Of a stretch of DNA of 64,000 nt, positions 35,101-47,100 are shown one piece after another; within the stretch, counting starts at the first letter, position 1, and the number at the start of each line of letters is the position of its first letter. The notes under the pieces are model-generated. The model had not been told where the DNA came from, did no database searches, and saw only the letters and a program-made list of their open reading frames with translations. This stretch comes from Archilochus colubris. Taxonomy: Eukaryota; Chordata; Aves; Apodiformes; Trochilidae. Made by a program: the position numbers and the translations under genes. The stretch spans positions 102,094,467-102,158,466 of the forward strand of contig CM041084.1 of the NCBI GenBank assembly GCA_023079485.1, read 5' to 3'.

Positions 35101-38100
35101 GATTCTCTATCTGTCCCAGCTGCTAAAAGCAGCTGAAGCACGAAAGGCTAATTCAAAAGGCTCTGAAAATTCTTGGCACTGAGACCATGCCCAGAACAGG
35201 CCTGTGCTGCCAAGTGCAGCAGAGCTGTGTGAGATAACAACCTGCTCAGAAAATATGACTGAAGCACACGTTTTCATTACCTGAAGAAAGAACCTACTGA
35301 AATGACCACCCATGACAAAGAACAGGATTTGTCTTTCTTCCTTTGTTTTAAATTGTGCTGCTACATAAATGCCTTATCACCCTCATTCCTCTTACATCTT
35401 CTATCAATGCAGCTATGACCTGACTGTGAACCCACGACCCCTTTCAGCAGAGTATCTTATTAGCCAATTGGTGTGTTTGCCAAATTCTAATTAGATTAAT
35501 TATAGTCCGCATTCCAACTTCAATGACTGCCACAGTCTCAGTTTGCTAGTAAATTCCTCACTGCTCCTCCTAAATTGTAGGAAAATTTGGTACAAGTGGC
35601 TAGCTGTGGTGTTGAAGCACAAGCAGTTGTCTTTCTGTGTCACGTGTAGAAATCCCTGTGTATTGATGGGACTGAGTGGTGCACTTAATCAGCATCATAA
35701 CATTAAGTCTTTAGACAGGCTTCCAGAGCATGTGTGACTCTTCTGCCATGGTTACAGGTCAGCATTTGTCAGCAAGCCATCAGGGATGAAATTTTAGCCT
35801 CCCTGAGGCTGGTCAGCAGTGTTGGCTGTCCCAGGTATTTCCTATTCTGTCTTGGAAAGAAACTGTGGTTCATCACGTTCGTCAAGCAGTAAATATGGGA
35901 AATGGATATCTTTCATATAGAGGTTACTAAAAACATATTGTTATTTCTTTTAATGTTCTTATTATTTTGTTATGTTAACTGGATTCCTTACTTTACTGGT
36001 TTTCAAAATGCATTGAGTTAGCTCTAATTAGAACCTGGATTAGGTAACTTTGGCACAACTTCAAAAGCTCCATGTGATACTATTCTGCCTATAAAAGAAG
36101 TGTAAAGTGTGGTGTTTTGTTTGGTTTTTTTCCCTGAAGACTACTGCTTTACTTAGTGAAGCATGTTAAATACTCTTATAAAATGTTTTTACTAGAAGTG
36201 TAGAAAATAAAGATTAATGTATATTATAATACAAAATCCTGTAGTGCTTTGGAACATCAAACATCTTTAAGAAGTTTAGATAGAATGTGTGAGTAATATT
36301 CATTAGCAAAGTATTTTTTCTTTGTATATACACATCTTTCTTGTCTAAGTCAGGTCTTCTTTTGAAGAGGCTGCACAGAAACAGTCTCTTTCCTTTGAAA
36401 GTCTTACATACAATCTTCCTGCAAAGGTTATTTTTGTCTACATGAAAATTAACTCATCTCACAGTTTGGACTCTGACTGTGTAAACAGTAAAATTCCCCA
36501 GTGTCCAGCACTGCACTCTGGTTTGTAAAGCTTTAGATAAGACAAGTCCAGAAGCTAATGCTGGAGTCAAGGCCCTTTCACATCAGCAGTCTCAGATCTG
36601 TGATAAACATTTAAAAGGAAGAATATGCTCCTGATGATAATGTATGCATGCTATAATTAAGCTTCAAAAGGTTTTGATACCTTTGCAGTCCATAGCTGAC
36701 CAAAAACAAACAATGAAGGACTATGTGTGAAGATATATTTAATTCAGTGTTGCCTATTCAGTGTGTGAATACTTTTGACTTAGCTACTGCCTGTCTGCAA
36801 GGCAAGATACCAGCCTCTTCTCCCAAGTAGAATAGCAAGTAAGTATATAGATTGCCAAGTTTTCAGTTCAGCAATGTTTCTGGCAGGTCCTAAGCAGAAC
36901 ATGTTACCAATTTTATTTTAAAGGCCTTGGTGAATTACATATATAGTGTATTGTGACATGCTGAGCATTTGTAAATGTGGCTAAGAGAAAACCAAAACCT
37001 AGAAAAACACTGGAATACAAAACCATATAATTTTGAAGTCAGTAATGAAACTTCTGTTTTTTGCTCAGTAGGAGCATAGTTTGGCCCTTAAAGATTAATA
37101 ATTGTGAGAGAACTGTGGTTCACATTTGGAAATGTGTGTCTCCATCCTCATAGATGCTGATGCTGAAATGCCTGGAGCCCCTGGTGCACCACTGGATGTG
37201 CGGTGCTTAGATGCCAACAAGGATTATGTCATTGTCTCCTGGAAGCAGCCTGCTGTTGATGGAGGAAACTCCATCCTTGGATATTTCATTGACAGGTCAG
37301 TGAGCAAGCTGGACTGAAATGTGAGCAAGCTGGACTGAAATGTTTGTATTGCTGCTCATTCTAACTCAAAAGCCTAAAAAAGCACATTGAAAAGCAGGAG
37401 ACAAAAAAGGTCATTTTTATTTTCATCCCTGTTGCTGGCCAGAGAAAAATTATTTTTGTTTTAGATTGGCTGGGCCCAATCTAACTTTCATATAAATAAT
37501 TACAGCCTGCTTCATTTAACTACATAACAAAGGATTCTGCAAGACACTGATTAAGTAACTCATCCCTCTCTGCTTTCTCTGAGGCCTCAGAGCCCTCATG
37601 ACTTTGCATTTTGGTAGTTTGTAAGATTGAAGATCAACTCCTTCATCAGACAGCTGTGGCTCCTTCTGTATCAGTGTTCTACCATTTTCTAAATAGTTAC
37701 CAGGTACCAGAAAGCAAAATATTATCTCAGAGAGAATTGGGTATTTTTTACATGCTGTTGTTTTCTAAGTTCGTGGATTCACACACTTCATGCAGGTCAC
37801 ACTTATGTTTCTCTCTGCATCAATAAGAACTGGAAATAATTTATAAAAACATGAAAACTGAATCTGTCACACAGTGGCAGGACTCCAGGACCCTGAATTT
37901 AAGAAATTCAGTCAGCAACTTAAGACTACCAATGAATTTTTCAGAGCTGGTAATATTTATTTGAATTTCAGTAACAGAATACTTCATCAGTAATATGGAA
38001 TTCCCATGTGCTAATTCAGGTGCATGTCAAAAAACTCCAAACATTGTGTATATACATAAAAAGAAAATAAATATGCCACTATATTATGTCATTGTATATG

Positions 38101-41100
38101 CACAAATTTTATATGTTTTAAAAGAGGACATTGCTTTGTGAAACAAATCTAACATTCAATTTAAATACAATTTTACTGGTTTGATAATCTTTGACTGTCA
38201 GTTGCTTCACTAACTGGGTAGTGCTAGGTCTAAGTCACATCTTTGTAACATTCATTGAAATATCCTAAAGAAAAGACAGGACTAACCACTGAAAAATAAC
38301 ATCTCATTTTAAAACTAGGCTATTGAGGAGTGTTAGCACTGGGAGTAACTGCAAGACAAAGAGCATTTTGCTTTTCCTCTTCTGTGCTTTATTCTACACT
38401 TCTGAATTCAAAGATGTGTTACTCCTTTCCAGCATTTGATCCCATTGAAGGCACCCAAATATTCAGCCAGGGTTGCCCCTAACAGCCTCAAGGAGTAAGC
38501 AGGTGGTCACCTGAGGCAGCAGCACAGTTCTGTGCTAACACTGTAAGCAAAGCTCAGTGTCTTTCTCCCCAGGTAGAAAACAGAACCCGAGAACAATTTC
38601 CAGAAAAGATGCTTGCATCTACCAAGAAAGCAGGGCAGGCACCATAACGTTCAGTTCAGCAGGTATCTCAGCAGCAATAAAAGTCTTTCCTAAATTAGTA
38701 GTTGATATTTCTGTTAACCACCTTTCTGGATACTGGAAAGCCATCCCCACAGTGTCCTCCTGATTCTCTGAGCCAGAGCTGCTATTGTTCCTGCCTTCTG
38801 CCAGAAACCAGGCTCCTGCCCAGTCCACCAGTGGGACCAGCACCATCCTGCCAGGTCTTGCCATGGCAGTGGCTGCAGCCACTAAACTGTAGAGTCCCTG
38901 GGTAGCCTCAGAGGTTTTTAGAATCATAGAATTATAGAATCATTCTGGCTGGGAAAGACCTTTAAGATCATTAAGTCTAACTGTTGATCCAGCGCTGCCA
39001 AGCCCACCACTAAACCATATCCCAAGCACCACATCTACACATCTTTTAAATACCTCCAGGGATGGTGGCTCCACCACTTCCTGGGCAGCCTGTTCCAGTG
39101 CTTGAAAAGCCTGTCAGTAGAGATATTTATCCTATTTTCCGATCTAAGCCTTCCCTGGAACAACTTGAAGACAGTTCCTCTTGTTCTATTGTTACTTGCG
39201 AGAAGAGACCAACCCACATCATGCTATATCCTCCTTTCAGGCAGTCCTAGAGAGCAATAAGGTCTCCCCTCTAGCCTCTAACTTCCAGTTCCCTCAGCTA
39301 CTCCTCCTAAGACTTGTGCTTCACCAGCTTTGTTGCTCTTCCTTGGACATACTCCAGGATCTCAGTGCCCTTCTTGTAGTGAGGTGCCCAAAACCTGAGG
39401 GCAGGTCCAACTGAGTACCTGACTTTAACACTGTTCACAGCCATTGGTGCACTGGGCTTGCCACAGAACTCACATTGGAGGTCTCCACACCCTGTGAAGC
39501 CCATCCTTTTGTGGGATGTGCAGAGAAGCACTGTGCATGAAAGACGAACTAGTCACCTTCTGGCAACTGCAAAAGATACATGTATTTCATGTCTCTTCAA
39601 GTGTGCTAAAGCTGACACTCCTTAAGCATCCTGGAACATACTTGGGAGGGTTTAAACAGTGAAGTTAGTTCTGCTCATGTCCTTTCCTCAGTTCAGAGAA
39701 GAAGGGGTGCAGCTGCAGGGGGCTTAGTGCATACTTCAGCCCTGACCTCTTGGTGCAGCTGCTTTGATGTCACTGGTATATAAGTGCTGCTGAGGAAACT
39801 GGTATGGACCAGCCAGTGACCATGAACTGATGGTGGGGGAGGGGGGGGGGAGTGCCCTGAGTTTGCACTTTTTTCCCTTCACAGCCCTGCTCTTGCTGTT
39901 TGTATTTTTCAGGTGTGAGGTTGGCACATCCCACTGGACCCAGTGCAATGAAACTCCTGTGAAGTTTGCTCGTTTTCCTGTCACTGGCCTGGTTGAAGGC
40001 CGTTCCTACATTTTCCGAGTCCGAGCTGTGAACAACGCTGGTGTTAGCTTGCCATCCCGGGTGTCAGAGCCTGTGGCTGCTCTGGATCCTGCTGACAGAG
40101 CCAGGCTTAGAAGTAAGATGTGCTTGTTTGCAGGTTGCCCAAGAGGTCTAAAACTTCACAACTCACTTATAAAACAATAAATATGATTATTTTCTGCTCA
40201 AAGACCTTCAAAATCCCACTAGAGGGAGCAATGCAAAAAGAAAGTATCCTTTGGAGACAGCTTTGCAAAGAAGAAATCCTCTTCAGTGCTGTTTGCACAA
40301 GGTGGTCTATCTGTTCAAATGGCTTTGGCTGGCTGTGGCTATGCTCTGAACTAGCAGGAAGGGAGGAAAAGGCACAGGAGGGCCAGTTGTTTAAAGAGAT
40401 TTGCTTTTGTTCAACCAACAAAAAGGCTGAACAGATCTTGTGCATAATCTCTCCTTGTGCCACCAGCAAGAGTGGCTGATTTTGTGCTCATGTGACAATC
40501 AAAGTCTTGCAGTAACATCAGCACAATACCAGTAACCCAACAGATAAATGATCCCTGTAGATAAATGATCACAAGCTCTCTGTTTTAAAGTTAACATTTT
40601 ACAAGTCAAGGGTATTTTTCCTGTGCCCTGGCAACGTCCCAGACATTTCGCTTCCAAATCCACCTCTCTGCCCACATGCCAAAATAATATGCCTGAAATT
40701 ATTTCTACTTGTTTCTGAAGTTTTACTATTTAAAATGGCATCACTGCAAATGGTCCTTGGTATTCCACGCAAAGCTTCACAGCTCCCACGGTCCCAGCTT
40801 ATATGTCTCTACATTAAATTAAGATGCAAGCTACAGACTGTGGTCAGATGATCAAGGTTCCTATTCAAACTTAAGAAGACAAAAGACTGGAAGAAGGAAT
40901 TTTGGCACTGCCAAGAAACACTGTACTCAGGCAGCCATGTGAAACCTGATGTATGAGGGAGGCCTCTTCTCAATGGGATGTGTTACAGCTGCCTCAGGAT
41001 ATGAAGTCTGGTCTGGTGGCCTGTTCCCACCTGCTCCATCTCTGCTCATATTTTCAAAACAGATGAAACACATGGAGGTGGAGAACAACACTTGCAAAAA

Positions 41101-44100
41101 TTATTCCTGACAGTGCATTAACCTGGTTAATATCTCAATGCCTAACTGCAAGAATAACGATGACATGGAGGCACTGAGAGAGCCACCCAAATCATGTAAA
41201 ATAAATGTCTTGAGTCAGTCTGAGCCATTCCTGATTGTGACTGGGACCTATGATTTGAAAGCTGGTAACATGAGCAAAAGTGGTTAAAAACAAACTGCAG
41301 CTTTCAGGAATTTGGCTGTTCCTTTAATGAATGAGCTGTTAAACCAAATGAATACAGTATAGAAAATTAAGTTGAAGTTTTATCTGAAAACAAGGAGCTG
41401 AGTGAGCCAAATACTGCTGCTTGTCACCTAGGTGACTTCAGTGGCATTTCAGGAAGGAATAGATGTTTCAGCTAATTAAATTTTCTGGATATATTGATTG
41501 CTGAGCTCTTTTCAGTATTCAAGCCAGTCAGCCTAGAACCAGCCTAGATGACTGGATTGCTACATGATCAACAGTCACAGCAGTGACCAAAAATGGAGCT
41601 CATATGAATCTTGCCACTGGTAGTTTTGAACAATCAAAGAGTTGGTTTCCTCATTCTTTCAAATCCCTGAATCTCTCATGTTCATGATTCTTCTGACATC
41701 TGTTTCAGGTCACCCTTCTGCTCCTTGGACTGGACAGATTATTGTCACTGAGGAAGAACCTGCAGGTAAGCAGAGCCCTTTTGCCTACAAATGTCTCATG
41801 TGAAGCTGAGTGAGTAATTAGAAAAACTCCCAGTGAGTTCAGTGAAGTTTGGCACACACCCAAAGTTCATTGTTGTGAGAGTCACTTGACCTTGAATAAC
41901 TTAACTTGGTTGTGAGGTGAGATTTCATTATTCAGGACCTAACACATAAACATGCTTAAAGTTAAAGGAATGACATTTAAAACCAATATTTGGAAGACTT
42001 TTAACTCTGTTTTTTAAATAATCTGGTGGCAAGATATATTAATGCTCTTTTTATACTTTAATTACCACACTAGTTCTGATACACATATGAAGGAATTAAA
42101 TCCTAATTCCCATTCCTGTTCCTCTCCCCTGTTCTTCAGAGGGTGTTGTTCCTGGTCCACCAACAGATCTCCAAGTTATTGAAGCCACCAAGAATTATGT
42201 TGTTCTCAGCTGGAAACCTCCTGGACAGCGGGGCCATGAGGGTATCATGTACTTTGTGGAAAAGGTAAAAATGGACAGAATCTGAATCAGGTTGTGGTGA
42301 TGTTTCACATTTGTTTTTCCATCTCTTTTGGACCTTTAGTTAATTTCCATTTCCACTTGAGAATTTCAAACTATGGCCAGAACTAGAACTTGTATACCTC
42401 ATTTTGATAATTACTGTAGATTAACTAGGAAGAAAAGAAAGATGGGAAATAGAAAAGTAGATGCAGAATATGTCACATGCTCTAATATCCTTTCATGAAC
42501 TGTGTCATTGACCTACTCTAGTGCAGATAGTTTGAAAAACTCTCTATAATGAGAAGGCACAGACCAAAGTCATGTTTATATAAATATACCTATACATACA
42601 CGCACACACACATATATATGTATGAAATAAAATTTCTATAAAGGAAGTTTGTCTGATGGGACAGATTGTTAACATTTTGGCTGCAAGCATTCTGCAAGAG
42701 CTTCTTGGCATGAACACTTTCTTCTCCAGCTGCCTTATCATATTTATCCCCCACAATAACTTTTGATTTGCTTCACCAACTCAACAAAGATGACAGAATT
42801 TATTTTCTAAAATAGAATCAGTTTTAATTTCAGTGTCCTGCTTTTCTGAAATGTTTTTTGCATGGCTGCTAGTCTAGAAAATTCTTCAGGCCATCTCCCT
42901 TTTCACTTGTATCACATAGCTCACAATTTTTTTTACCAGTGCTTTTCCCTGTCAACCTAGAAGTGTGTTCCTGGGAGACATAAATATCTTCCCATTATGT
43001 GTTTTTCATCTCTCTTATGAAATCTGATCTAAATAAATGGGTTTCACTTAGCAACAGACAGAGAGGATTAGTATATGAATTTTGAGCTTCTATATAAGAA
43101 AGCTTTTTACTAATCTGTTGTATGCTAATTACTGAGCACTAATGTCACATAGTCAGGTAGTGTTTTCCTGAGAATTTGAAATCCCTCAGAAACCAGGCCA
43201 AATGTAATCACTAATATTAACAGCATAAGTGATCAAGGTATGTAGAACTTCTAGCAACACAAATAAGAACAGTTCACAAAATGAACATGGTAATTTTTTT
43301 CTGGAAAATGAAAGTCAAATCCTGATTAATTAATGCCCTGAAAATATTCTCAAGGATGGTACAAGGGCATTTAGTAGCAATGTGATAATGTTAGAGTTTT
43401 GTTCTTTGGAAGCTGAATGTCTGCAGAACTTTCTTTGAAAGTGGTGCAGAACTGGTTGCAGTTAATAATAACATCACTTTCTTCTGGTGGAGAGGAGTTT
43501 AGCTTTGATATATTAAATCCACTAAGGTTCTATGTACATTTTCTGGCATAGATGGACATCTGTTAGATTCATAAGCTTTGAAATATGCTCATTCTGTGGA
43601 AAGGCTCAAAAAAGGAACACAACTCCCTCTTTTCCATACCAGACATGCATTTGGTGATCCAGGTAGAAAGACTTGTCAAGTTAGATACTCAGCTTTCAGG
43701 CAGTTTTGTTCCAAATGCAGTTTTCTGGATTTGACTGCAGTGCATTGCTGGTACAGAGGACTGGCAAAGGGTGAACACTGAGATCCCTGTGAAGTCTCCT
43801 CGCTTTGCAGTTTTTGATTTGGCTGAAGGCAAATCTTACTGCTTCCGAGTCCGCTGCTGCAATTCAGCTGGAATTGGTGAACCTTCAGAAGCAACTGAGG
43901 CCACTGTGATGGACGACAAACTTGGTAAGTGTGTGGCCAGAGGTATTAAATTCCCTCCATGAGATCTCTCCTGTTTATGATGTAATTGTTTTGTCTGAAG
44001 ACAGATAGCTGCCCAGTAAATAATTCAAGTATGAAGAGTAGTCAGTGATTCATTCCCCATCACTAAAATAACTTTGGTTTGGGTCGCTGAACCTTTAATG

Positions 44101-47100
44101 TATAGTGGTGCAAACCAAGGGAATTAAGTGATGCCAAGAACTGCAAAGGCTGCATATAGTGAAAGAAAATGAAAACTCAGGGAAGTACAAAAATGTTTTG
44201 TTTTACTTAGAGTCTTTATTGAATATATGCCCAGACATCAGCAGTGTTTAACCTTTCTTGTTTGCCAAATTAAACAAAAGTGAAGAATGTTATACTTACA
44301 TGAATACAGAGACTGTTTCCACTAGAAGAAAAGCCAAGACATTCACTACAGTAAAGCATCAGTAGCTGTGTCTACATTAGCAATTTGTTTCCAAATGCCA
44401 GTGCAGATTGGAATCCAGTTCCCAGATTGTCTGTGTTTTCTTTTGGTTCATTCATATTGGTTGAATTCTCAAAGATCTGTACTATTTAAGAAAATTAAAA
44501 CAGCTCTTTTTGAAGAACACTTTTGCCACTTATCAGGAGAATTTGTTTCCAGTTTATTCTGCAGAGCGTGCAAAATCCTTCAGTGTGCACCTAACACATT
44601 TTCCCTTTTTAGGAAGCTCTAAATCACATCTCTGGTGCAGATATTCAGCACAAGGGTATAAAAAAAATTTGATTTGAAGGAAATGTCCATAACCATAGGC
44701 AATGGAGATGTGAGGAACCTCACCACCAAAGGCTTGAACCTACTGATCTTGTCCTATTTCATTGGACTACTTTATTGAAATCAGAGGAGTTTGGGGAGGT
44801 TAAATGCGTATTATTTGTGCTAATATCAGCAAGAATAGAATCTCACTCTTACTCTGTTTGTAAATTTCGAATGACTGGTCACTCATTTGTTTCTGTTTCT
44901 CTCCCACAGATATTCCCAAACCTCCTGACCATGTTATGCCAACCAGGAATACAGACACCTCAGTTGTGCTCACCTGGAAAGAGCCCTCAGATGCCAAGGA
45001 GCTGGTTGGGTACTACATTGAGTCAAGTGTAGTTGGATCTGGTCATTGGGAACCATGCAACAACAATCCAGTTAAAGGCACAAGGTAATGGTCAACAGTT
45101 CTTGATTTACCAGGTATAGGTGCTTTTCAATCAGTAGTAGTAGCAGAGTTAATTGTTCTATGGTAGGCAGCACACTGGAATCACTCTTGCAGGTGATGTT
45201 CATAAGAAGTTATAAAAGCCTATTTCAAAAAGCAATTTTGTCCAAGAGAAATTTGTAACCAAACTTATATTAGAAATAATTAGTCAAGGGAAGAAACACG
45301 GATATGGCTAGTGAAGAAAAGAGAAGCAGATAACTAGTTTTAGCTGTTGTAGTTCAATGAAAAACAGTACAGTAGAGAATGACTGAAGTTACAAATGTGG
45401 AAAACTAAATTGCATTATGTTTGAAAGCATAGTCCTGTGTTTTGGAAGGCTGCTGTAAACATGTCTGGACTGTATATCTAGAATGTCAGGAGGAAATGTG
45501 AACTGTATAATGCTAACAACATTACTTACTAACTGCTCTTTCACTTGTCATTATCAAGATGTTAGTGAACACTCTTAAATATAGGGTATGAACTCACATT
45601 TCTTACCAACATAAGCTCAGTCTCTAGTCAGAAAAAATAATCAAGGTTCAAAAGTTTGCAAGTTAAGTCAGATCGAATGTCACATTCAAAGTCTAAAGAA
45701 GTAATTACAGCCCATACTTGTTATAAATTATTATACTTATTTGTAGTTCCTATCCATGACAACCCTTATTACAATAAGTAAGGCTCTGCTAAATACCCTT
45801 CAACCATAATAATGCTTATTATATCAGAAATACCTAAAATGCCACTTGCTTAAACACAAGCACAACAATTTCTTTTAAGTATTCTTTTGTTCATTCATCC
45901 TGCAACAGCTGTATGTGACAGTATTATATACCTTCATATATTATTCTGTGATTCATACTGTGGTTACATCAAGTGTTGGTGAAGTTTCATGCTGCTCCTT
46001 ATTTTAAAACACAAAACTGAGATAGAGTCTGCATTCTCTGACCTTCATTGAAGTTAATGGGATCATAGTATGTCCTCAGTTTTCAGAACCAGAATAAATT
46101 TTATGGAAGAAACCCTTTATTTTCCCCCTGAAGATTTTTATTTTCTTCATAATACTTTCTAAGTATTCCTTCACTGGTTTGTTTTAGATTCATTTGCCAT
46201 GGGCTCAAGAATGGTGAGACCTACATTTTCAGAGTCAGAGCTGTTAATGCAGCAGGACTCAGTGAATTCTCACAGGATTCGGAGCCTATAGAAGTGAAAG
46301 CAGCCATTGGTAAGCTATTTTTCATTGCTCAATTCCATAGTAAATATTAAAAAAAAAAAAAAAAAAAAAAAGTAAAGATGTTTTCAACAACTATTTGCAA
46401 CTAATTTTTTTTGTTTTACAATGCTGTCTATAAATAATGACTTATACATAGATCCTATGGTCTCACAGTCATAGTTTCACCATCACTCCACTGTAGATTG
46501 TTTGCCTTCACCATCCAGTTTTCTTCAGGTGTTTCTTGTGAACCACTGTAAGAGAGCACTGCTAAGTTCACTTCATAGGTGTCCTGGAAAATGGAATGTC
46601 ATTCGGATTCCATATTGGGGTATTTATCACATCTAACACACAGATACTGTCAGTTTCTAAGAAATTTGTCTCCATACTTAAAGCTAATAATCAGTGCAAT
46701 GTGTCTTTTGTGTACCATCTGTAACACTCTGTGTTCTCCATTTGTTGAAGAATTACTTCTGCTTGCCACTGCCTGACCTAATCCATAAAGATTAATGAGA
46801 TCATTGGGCTAGAATAAATTGTATGTCTGCAACGTCCTCACTCTCATTTGTATCTAAGCTTCATACCTCACAACCTTATAGCAGAGACATGTGGCCAAGG
46901 GCAATTTTGTGAGATAATTTTGAAAGGATCAGAAATATGAGTTGGAAGTTCTAATACTAAAACAATTGTAGCAAATCAAGATTACTATGAAATTTCAATA
47001 TTTATTCTGCTCTACAGACGTTATCAAAAGAGTATTACTTGTGAGCAGGTTGAGAGGTATTTTATTCATTTCAAATTTTTGTGGATTCAAGTTTAACATT

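Larger units (their letters stand above)
33489..37153 (+). other. MYOM1: MYOM1 intron c9 (3.7 kb)
   Basis: Contains two CR1 copies in the same orientation (33985-34686 and 34797-34967). The rest is AT-rich, with nothing recognised. Confidence 0.85.
37296..39912 (+). other. MYOM1: MYOM1 intron c10 (2.6 kb)
   Basis: Starts with the duplicated donor-like unit, carries a reverse CR1 (38921-39420), and has a long G-run at 39832-39852 about 60 nt before the acceptor. Confidence 0.85.

Noticed and set aside
46426..46440. MEF2-like box (CTATAAATAA) in intron c16
   Set aside because: Matches the loose consensus, but such sites occur often by chance in AT-rich introns and nothing else supports an enhancer.
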